A stretch of DNA of 17,992 nt from Pseudomonadota bacterium (lineage in GTDB: Bacteria; Pseudomonadota; Alphaproteobacteria; Ferrovibrionales; Ferrovibrionaceae), in NCBI GenBank assembly GCA_023433835.1, contig JAEYTW010000131.1, forward strand, positions 1-17,992. Direction: 5' to 3'. Shown here piece by piece: positions 13,738-17,992 of this stretch. The translations under genes and the position numbers were made by a program. Each line of letters starts with the position of its first letter. Positions within the stretch are counted from its first letter, which is position 1. A model generated the notes under the pieces. The model saw nothing but the letters and a program-made list of their open reading frames with translations. It made no database searches and was not told where the DNA came from.

Positions 13738-15168
13738 TCAGATCTCGACTTTGTCGCGTCCGCCGTCCTTCGCCCGGTAGAGCGCCGCGTCGGCGCGCTG
13801 CAGCAGGCTTTCGAGCCCATCTCCCAGCTGCAGCGCCGAGACGCCGGCACTGATGGTCTGGGGCGAGCCGATGCCGAAATCGTGGCAGCGGACCGCGACG
13901 CGCGTCAGCTCCGCCAGATCCCTTGCCTGATGGGCGTCGGTTTCCGGGCACAGGATCAGGAATTCCTCGCCGCCCCAGCGCCCGGTAACGTCGGTCTGTC
14001 TGACGGTTGCCCTGAGGATGCCCGCCAGGTCCTGGAGAACCTGGTCACCCGCCAGATGGCCGAGCCGGTCGTTGACGACCTTGAAGTGGTCGATATCGAT
14101 GAGGATGACGGCAAAGCCGCGCCCGTAGCGCTGTGCCCGCTCGATCTCCCTCATCAGACGCTCGTCCAGCGCCGTTCGATTGCATAGGCCGGTCAGATGA
14201 TCGGTCTGCGACAGCAGGCGAAGCTGGGCATTGGCTTTCCGCAGTTTCAGCGCCCAGACGAGATTGGAACCCAGAATGACCACGAAGGCGAGGACCAGAT
14301 TGCGCAGCAGCGTGTAGTCGATGGCCGTCTGTACATTTATCGAAACGTGGCGGTTGGCTATCTGATTGCGGTCCTGCGGCGTTATCGTGGCGATGGCGCC
14401 ATCGAGCACGGGCTTCAGTTCCGCCCTTTCCTTCCGGATGCCGACCCGCAGTCTGTTCGCGTAGCCGGGAATCTGGCCGGACACCTTAAGGTTGAACCAT
14501 CCCTCTTTCTTGATCGTATAGACCGCGACGGTCAGCGAGCGGATGGTCAGGTCGGCCTTTCGGTTGGATACCATGGCGAACGCGTCGGCTTCGCTCTCGG
14601 TGATCACCACGCGGAGATCGGGGAAATCACGCCGCACGCGCTCTTCTATCGACGTCCCGCTCGGCAGGACGATGGTCTTGTCGACTTCCGCCGCAAGATC
14701 CGCCACGAAGGCGTGATCTTCATGGGTGATGATGACGTTGGGATCAATGAACAGGGGTTCGGTGAAGACGAGCCATTCGTCGCGTTTTGCCGTTTGGTTG
14801 AGAAAGCTCAGGATGTCGCAGTCACCACGGCGGGATGCGACAAGGCTCTCGTCCCAGTCCTTCGTCGGCCTCAGTTCCAGCCGAAGCCCGGCCCGGTCGG
14901 CGGCGAGCTTCAGCAGATCGGCGGCTATGCCTTCATGGGCGCCGTCCCGGTTGATGATCTCGTATGGCGGCCAGTCCGGGTCGACGCAGAACTTTATGAC
15001 TTGCGGTGCCGGCGTATCCTGCGCGTTTGCCGCTTTCGGCCCGACAGCCAGCACTGCAATTGCCAGGGCCAGAAGCTGCGGGAGATACCAGATCCGGTGG
15101 GCGCGCCCCCGTCCAGCCAGAGTCTTGTCAATCGCGTAGGCTGATCCCGGCACTGAAGCGATCCGCAC
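13738..15168 (-). CDS. Diguanylate cyclase with periplasmic solute-binding (SBP_bac_3-like) sensor
   Basis: The 476-residue protein has an N-terminal signal or anchor segment (about 27-49, ending PKAANA), a type-3 solute-binding-protein sensor in the periplasm (about 57-280, opening IKFCVDPDWPPYE), one membrane helix (about 287-307) and a GGDEF domain (about 322-476). Cyclase motifs are DHLTGLCNRTALDERL, LIDIDHFKVVNDRLGHLAGD and GGEEF at 399-403. An I-site RQTD (390-393) sits five residues before the active site. Active, feedback-inhibited c-di-GMP synthesis is expected, steered by a small ligand such as an amino acid; the ligand is not known. The only start ahead of the signal segment is a GTG at 15168 (a second GTG is at 15153), and neither has a clear ribosome site, so the start is less certain than the rest. 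Confidence 0.9.
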   Translation of the reverse strand: MRIASVPGSAYAIDKTLAGRGRAHRIWYLPQLLALAIAVLAVGPKAANAQDTPAPQVIKFCVDPDWPPYEIINRDGAHEGIAADLLKLAADRAGLRLELRPTKDWDESLVASRRGDCDILSFLNQTAKRDEWLVFTEPLFIDPNVIITHEDHAFVADLAAEVDKTIVLPSGTSIEERVRRDFPDLRVVITESEADAFAMVSNRKADLTIRSLTVAVYTIKKEGWFNLKVSGQIPGYANRLRVGIRKERAELKPVLDGAIATITPQDRNQIANRHVSINVQTAIDYTLLRNLVLAFVVILGSNLVWALKLRKANAQLRLLSQTDHLTGLCNRTALDERLMREIERAQRYGRGFAVILIDIDHFKVVNDRLGHLAGDQVLQDLAGILRATVRQTDVTGRWGGEEFLILCPETDAHQARDLAELTRVAVRCHDFGIGSPQTISAGVSALQLGDGLESLLQRADAALYRAKDGGRDKVEI

Positions 15169-15202
15169 GATTCAGAAAAATGTTTACAATATCGTAATTT
15201 GT

Positions 15203-15253
15203 GATTCGAATCGGCCTTCACGCCGAGTCGACTTGTGATAGACTGTTATAGAC
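15203..15253. promoter_or_regulatory. Candidate regulatory repeats in the divergent gap before the second cyclase
   Basis: The 174-base gap between the minus-strand cyclase and the 44-codon ORF is AT-richer than its surroundings. It holds a 10-bp palindrome GATTCGAATC (15203-15212) and a direct repeat ATAGAC at 15238-15243 and 15248-15253, exactly 10 bases apart, i.e. about one helical turn. These may be binding sites controlling one or both genes. I could not assign a convincing -35/-10 pair in either direction. Confidence 0.3.
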
Positions 15254-15342
15254 GAGTGGCAAAATAAAAATGGGCACCCGGGCCCGATGACATCCGTCCT
15301 CGCAGCCCGGATCAAGTCGCCGGAACTAATCGGGGATGAAAC

Positions 15343-15477
15343 ATGAACCAGAAACCGAGCGAACAGCAAACTCGCCTGTATCACATGTTCGAAGGCCTGT
15401 TTAAGCAGGCCAATACCCCGGCCGTCGGTCCGCGCCTCGGCTGGGTCGACACGGTCGCCGAACCGAAACGGCAGTAA
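15343..15477 (+). CDS. Small hypothetical protein, 44 residues
   Basis: An ATG at 15343 with GGGGA six bases upstream opens a 44-residue reading frame. The product starts MNQKPSEQQTRLYHMFEGLF and ends with a basic tail (EPKRQ). It is hydrophilic, with an aromatic/hydrophobic stretch around residues 13-19, no signal peptide and no cysteines. It is not recognised. Good spacing of the ribosome site supports translation. It ends 83 bases before the mazG start, and strong hairpins lie between. It may be an independent small protein or a leader peptide for mazG; no run of one amino acid, as in classical attenuator leaders, is present. An ORF on the opposite strand covers the same region but has no homology that I recognise. 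Confidence 0.5.
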   Translation: MNQKPSEQQTRLYHMFEGLFKQANTPAVGPRLGWVDTVAEPKRQ

Positions 15478-15508
15478 CACCAGACGCGCCTGTCGCGTGG
15501 CGAGTCAC

Positions 15509-15542
15509 GCGGGCAGGGTGACGATTGCCCCGCCCTGCCCGC
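15509..15542 (+). terminator. Strong stem-loop upstream of mazG
   Basis: GCGGGCAGGG (15509-15518) pairs perfectly with CCCTGCCCGC (15533-15542). A further G-U and a G-C pair extend the stem to 12 bp with a 10-base loop. It ends 18 bases before the mazG ATG. No U-tract follows, so it may be a factor-dependent terminator, an RNA-stability element or a translation control structure. Its left arm overlaps the right arm of a smaller hairpin (15494-15499 with 15506-15511), so the two cannot both form. Confidence 0.5.
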
Positions 15543-15560
15543 CTCGCCATACTCCGCGGC

Positions 15561-16436
15561 ATGACAAAACCCGATATCGAGACCGGTAGCGCCAAAACCG
15601 CTGCGATGGATACCGCCGCGACGGATCCTGCCGCGGCCGCCCTGTCGCGGCTGATCGGCATCATGGCGCGGCTGCGCGATCCCCAGGGCGGCTGTCCGTG
15701 GGATATCGAGCAGAACTTCGCGACGATTGCGCCCTATACGATCGAGGAAGCCTACGAGGTCGACGAGGCCATCCGCGCCGGCGACATGGCCTCGTTGCGC
15801 GAGGAACTCGGCGATCTGCTGCTGCAGGTCGTGTTTCATTCCCGCATGGCCGAGGAAGCCGGGCTGTTCAGCTTTGCCGACGTGGCCGATGTCATCGGCG
15901 ACAAGATGCTGGCCCGCCATCCCCATGTCTTCGGTGAGGTCGACATAGCGGATGCCGAGGCTCAGACGGCCCATTGGGAAGCGCTGAAGGTCAGGGAGCG
16001 CGCCGCCAAGGCCGCGGCGTCAGGCAAGGCCGCCAGCGTATTGGACGGCGTGGCGCTCGGCCTGCCGGCGCTGGTCCGGGCCATCAAGCTGCAAAATCGC
16101 GCCGCCCGGGTCGGGTTCGACTGGCCCAATATCGGCCCGGTCTTCGACAAGATGAGCGAGGAAATCGCCGAGCTGCGGGCCGAGATCGAGCAGGGCGCAT
16201 CCCCTGCCCGGCTCGAGGACGAGTTCGGCGACATCCTGTTCGTCTTCGCCAACCTGGCCCGGCATCTGAAGGTCGAGCCCGAACAGGCGCTGCGCGGGGC
16301 CAACGCCAAGTTCGTGCGCCGCTTCACCCGGATCGAGGCGCTGCTGGCCGAGCGCGGCAAGACACCCGAGCAATCCACCCTGGAAGAGATGGACGCCCTG
16401 TGGGATCAGGCCAAGGCCGAAGAGAAGAAAGGCTGA
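15561..16436 (+). CDS. mazG: Nucleoside triphosphate pyrophosphohydrolase MazG
   Basis: MazG hydrolyses (d)NTPs to the monophosphate and pyrophosphate in the cytosol. It is thought to clear aberrant nucleotides and, in Escherichia coli, counters starvation-induced ppGpp and MazEF toxicity. No mazEF genes are seen here. The 291-residue product has two MazG repeats. The first includes MARLRDPQGGCPWD (35-48), EEAYEVDEA (62-70) and EELGDLLLQVVFH (81-93), giving the EExxE and ExxD metal motif. The second has EEIAELRAEIE (200-210) and EDEFGDILFVFANLARH (219-235). Length is normal or slightly long because of a 25-residue N-terminal tail. The start at 15561 is tentative: no strong ribosome site is present, and an ATG at 15606 is an alternative. 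It converges with the next gene, 4 bases between stops. Confidence 0.95.
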   Translation: MTKPDIETGSAKTAAMDTAATDPAAAALSRLIGIMARLRDPQGGCPWDIEQNFATIAPYTIEEAYEVDEAIRAGDMASLREELGDLLLQVVFHSRMAEEAGLFSFADVADVIGDKMLARHPHVFGEVDIADAEAQTAHWEALKVRERAAKAAASGKAASVLDGVALGLPALVRAIKLQNRAARVGFDWPNIGPVFDKMSEEIAELRAEIEQGASPARLEDEFGDILFVFANLARHLKVEPEQALRGANAKFVRRFTRIEALLAERGKTPEQSTLEEMDALWDQAKAEEKKG

Positions 16437-16440
16437 GCGT

Positions 16441-17262
16441 TCAAGCCTTTGGCGTGAAGATTTCATCCTTGAGCCAGCCGAAGCGCTCGTCGTCCGGTGC
16501 CGCCATCATCGGCGCCGCGACGTCGAGGTCGCCCGGCCGATAGCGCTGGCCGTTGTCCATCCGGCGGACGACGCCGCCGGCTTCCTCGACGATCAGCGAG
16601 CCCGGGGCGTGGTCCCACGGATAAGTGCGCTGGAAATAGGCGAAGTCGACGCGGCCTTCGGCCACCGCGACATATTCCTGGGCGGCCGAGCGCATCATGA
16701 TCCAGGAGCCGAGCTTCTTGAGCTGGCGGACGACATGCACGGCGAATTCCGGGTCGCCGAAGCGGACATTGGGAATGCCCGACATGTAGGCGAGGCTCGG
16801 CGCCTTCGCCACCTTCAGCCGGCGGTCGCCGATGAAGGCGCCCGAGCCGCGCTCGGCCGTGGCGGTCCAGCCGGCGCAGGGATCATGGATCCAGCCGGCG
16901 ATGGTCTCGCCGCCCTGGACCAGCGCGACCATGACGCCGAACAGCGGCAGGCCGGCGGCGAAATTGAGGGTGCCGTCGACGGGATCGATCACCCACACCG
17001 GGCTGTCGCCGGCGATCGCCTTCATCACTTCGGGATTGTCCGAGCAGGCTTCCTCGCCCACCACCACCGAACCCGGCAGCATGCCGGCCAGCGCCGGGGT
17101 CAGCAGGCGCTCGGCGTCGAGATCGGCCTGGGTGACGACGTCGGCCGGACCGGTCTTCTCGGTGGCGGCGAAGCGGTCGGCGCTGCGGTAACGGGGCATC
17201 ACCACCTCGGTGGCGACGCCCTCGATCAGCGCGGTCACCCGCGCGATGTCGATGCTGCTCAT
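16441..17262 (-). CDS. Inositol monophosphatase family phosphatase
   Basis: The 273-residue cytosolic protein belongs to the Mg-dependent, lithium-sensitive phosphatase group (inositol monophosphatase, CysQ, histidinol-phosphatase HisN-like). Metal ligands are visible: E70/E71 in VVGEEACSD, D93 and D96 in IDPVDGTLNF (92-101), and D217 in YPWDHAPGSLIVEEAGG (214-230). An upstream DVVTQADLDAE (41-51) is also typical. The substrate cannot be named; alphaproteobacterial members near thi genes are not a fixed association. The ATG at 17262 fits the domain start. No Shine-Dalgarno is seen, and the best promoter ends 8 bases before the ATG, so the mRNA may be leaderless. In-frame sequence extends to 17496 on this strand, but that crosses the riboswitch and is not likely coding. 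Confidence 0.9.
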   Translation of the reverse strand: MSSIDIARVTALIEGVATEVVMPRYRSADRFAATEKTGPADVVTQADLDAERLLTPALAGMLPGSVVVGEEACSDNPEVMKAIAGDSPVWVIDPVDGTLNFAAGLPLFGVMVALVQGGETIAGWIHDPCAGWTATAERGSGAFIGDRRLKVAKAPSLAYMSGIPNVRFGDPEFAVHVVRQLKKLGSWIMMRSAAQEYVAVAEGRVDFAYFQRTYPWDHAPGSLIVEEAGGVVRRMDNGQRYRPGDLDVAAPMMAAPDDERFGWLKDEIFTPKA

Positions 17263-17270
17263 GGCCCGGG

Positions 17271-17299
17271 GTTGTAGGCGCCGGGCTGCCGGTTGACAA
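17271..17299 (-). promoter_or_regulatory. Candidate promoter of the IMPase gene
   Basis: On the minus strand, TTGTCA (17299-17294; 5 of 6 consensus) and TACAAC (17276-17271; 4 of 6) are 17 bases apart. Only 8 bases separate the -10 box from the ATG at 17262. The -35 box overlaps that of the thiE promoter on the other strand. Pattern evidence only. Confidence 0.45.
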
Positions 17300-17320
17300 G
17301 CGGCCTGGGGCGGATATCTT
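17293..17320 (+). promoter_or_regulatory. Promoter of the TPP riboswitch-thiE transcript
   Basis: A perfect -35 box TTGACA (17293-17298) is followed after 16 bases by TATCTT (17315-17320; 4 of 6). The predicted start lies near 17327-17329, immediately before the first riboswitch stem, which supports the call. A 6-bp inverted repeat (GCGGCC 17300-17305, GGCCGC 17321-17326) flanks the -10 box. Confidence 0.65.
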
Positions 17321-17329
17321 GGCCGCATT

Positions 17330-17408
17330 GTGACACGGGGTGCCGGATGGCCGGCTGAGATCACACCCGCATCACCTGATCTGGTTCGCACCAGCGTAGG
17401 GAAGTCAC
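17330..17408 (+). promoter_or_regulatory. TPP riboswitch (THI element)
   Basis: The RNA binds thiamine pyrophosphate and represses the thiamine gene that follows. The conserved segments are all present in order: ACACGGGGTGCC near 17333, GGCTGAGATCACACCC near 17353, ACCTGATCTGG (17374-17384), and ACCAGCGTAGGGAAGT ending near 17405. The closing stem P1 can be drawn between 17330-17334 (GTGAC) and 17404-17408 (GTCAC). It sits directly after a good promoter and 74 bases before the thiE start. Confidence 0.96.
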
Positions 17409-17445
17409 CGTGAGCCGTCTGCGCCTTCCAATAGAAGTGCCGTAC

Positions 17446-17483
17446 TGCCCGCGCCCCTGCGTCCAGCCGGGGAGTATCGGGCA
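17446..17483 (+). promoter_or_regulatory. Expression platform: hairpin covering the thiE ribosome site and start
   Basis: TGCCCG (17446-17451) is complementary to CGGGCA (17478-17483), which ends on the A of the thiE ATG. Inside it, CCCC (17454-17457) can pair with GGGG (17469-17472) of the Shine-Dalgarno GGGGAG. Formation would hide both ribosome site and start codon, which fits control at translation. No terminator with a U-tract is seen. Confidence 0.55.
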
Positions 17484-17992
17484 TGGCCAAAGCCACCCAT
17501 AGCCGCGCCGACTTTGACCTGTCGCTCTATCTGATCGCCGACGTCGACGGCGCCAAGGGCGGTGACCTCGTCGCCATCACCCGCGCCGCGCTCGCCGGCG
17601 GCGCCACGCTGGTCCAGCTGCGCGCCAAGTCGATGCATGGCGGTGCCATGGTCGACCTCGCCCGTGCCTTGCTGGCCGAGACCCGCGCCGCCGGGCGCCG
17701 GCTGATCGTCAACGACCGCATCGACGTCTGCCTGGCCAGCGGGGCCGACGGCGTCCATGTCGGCCAGGACGACATCGCGCCGGCCGATGCCCGGGCCATG
17801 CTGGGCCCCGACCGCATCCTCGGCCTGACCGCGTCGAGCCCGGCCGAAATGCGGCGTTTCGATGCCGCGCTGGTCGACTATGTCGGCATCGGCCCGGCTT
17901 ATCCGACCGTCAGCAAGGATACGCCCAAACCGGTGCTGGGCCCCGACGGGGTAGGGCGGCTGGCCCGCGCCCTGCCCTGCCCGGCCGTCGGC
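17483..17992 (+). CDS. thiE: Thiamine-phosphate synthase, 3' end missing
   Basis: ThiE joins the pyrimidine (HMP-PP) and thiazole (THZ-P) halves to give thiamine phosphate, in the cytosol. The ATG at 17483 has GGGGAG 8 bases upstream. The 170 visible residues include LYLIADVDG (15-23), LVQLRAKS (43-50; many homologues have REK here), LIVNDRIDVCLASGADGVHV (74-93) followed by GQDD, and the phosphate-binding region GIGPAYPTVSKDTPKP (135-150). The family is about 210 residues, so the last 40 or so lie beyond the window. The TPP riboswitch in front confirms the pathway. Nothing can be said about downstream thi genes. Confidence 0.95.
   Translation, partial: MAKATHSRADFDLSLYLIADVDGAKGGDLVAITRAALAGGATLVQLRAKSMHGGAMVDLARALLAETRAAGRRLIVNDRIDVCLASGADGVHVGQDDIAPADARAMLGPDRILGLTASSPAEMRRFDAALVDYVGIGPAYPTVSKDTPKPVLGPDGVGRLARALPCPAVG

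Noticed and set aside
15381..15974. 197-residue minus-strand open frame opposite the small ORF and mazG
   Set aside because: No recognised motif and no ribosome site; it overlaps the well-supported mazG. It keeps the small-ORF call modest.
17263..17496. N-terminal extension of the IMPase frame across the riboswitch
   Set aside because: It lacks family similarity and would read through a conserved TPP riboswitch on the opposite strand.
1..17992. tRNA, rRNA, CRISPR, IS elements, prophage or toxin-antitoxin genes
   Set aside because: No cloverleaf, repeat-spacer array, transposase or mazEF-like gene was seen on either strand.

Overview
This is a GC-rich chromosomal window (roughly two thirds G+C by eye) from an alphaproteobacterium. 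The evidence is the gene order rlpA - dacC/dacF-like - tmk - holB - metG (zinc-less short form) - tatD - MBL hydrolase, an ELM1-family gene, and the codon usage. A Rhodospirillales-like lineage is plausible, but I cannot fix the genus. No mobile elements, tRNA or rRNA genes, CRISPR arrays or phage genes were seen, and no gene-free stretch exceeds 300 bases.

Layout. (1) 1-1818: the C-terminal four fifths of phosphopentomutase (deoB), then an exported SUMF1/FGE-fold protein that lacks the catalytic cysteines. (2) 1907-5380: three cell-wall genes, namely an MltB-type lytic transglycosylase, RlpA (DPBB plus SPOR) and a D-Ala-D-Ala carboxypeptidase. All act on septal or peripheral peptidoglycan in the periplasm. 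(3) 5377-11233: a tightly overlapped housekeeping run, tmk-holB-metG-tatD-MBL hydrolase-ELM1. Five of its junctions, counting dacC-tmk, are ATGA or TGATG overlaps, so the segment from rlpA onwards is probably one operon. (4) 11255-15168: a GNAT acetyltransferase (minus) and two membrane diguanylate cyclases facing each other. One has a 7TM-type sensor, the other a periplasmic solute-binding-protein sensor. (5) 15343-17262: an unrecognised 44-codon ORF, mazG, and an inositol-monophosphatase-family gene (minus). (6) 17293-17992: a promoter, a TPP riboswitch and the start of thiE, which runs off the right edge.

How it works together. The cell-wall and DNA/translation genes are standard growth functions, co-transcribed and probably translationally coupled. 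The two cyclases would make c-di-GMP in response to different external cues, and both keep the RxxD product-inhibition site. thiE is controlled by TPP; a hairpin covering its Shine-Dalgarno and start codon suggests control at translation.

The observations most worth a second look are non-coding. The IMPase and thiE promoters appear to share one -35 box back to back. The GNAT gene has a promoter that predicts a leaderless mRNA, with an inverted repeat in the spacer. A set of mutually exclusive hairpins lies between the 44-codon ORF and mazG. Three stem-loops stand back to back between the two cyclase genes. I see no clear evidence of a wholly new multi-gene system.
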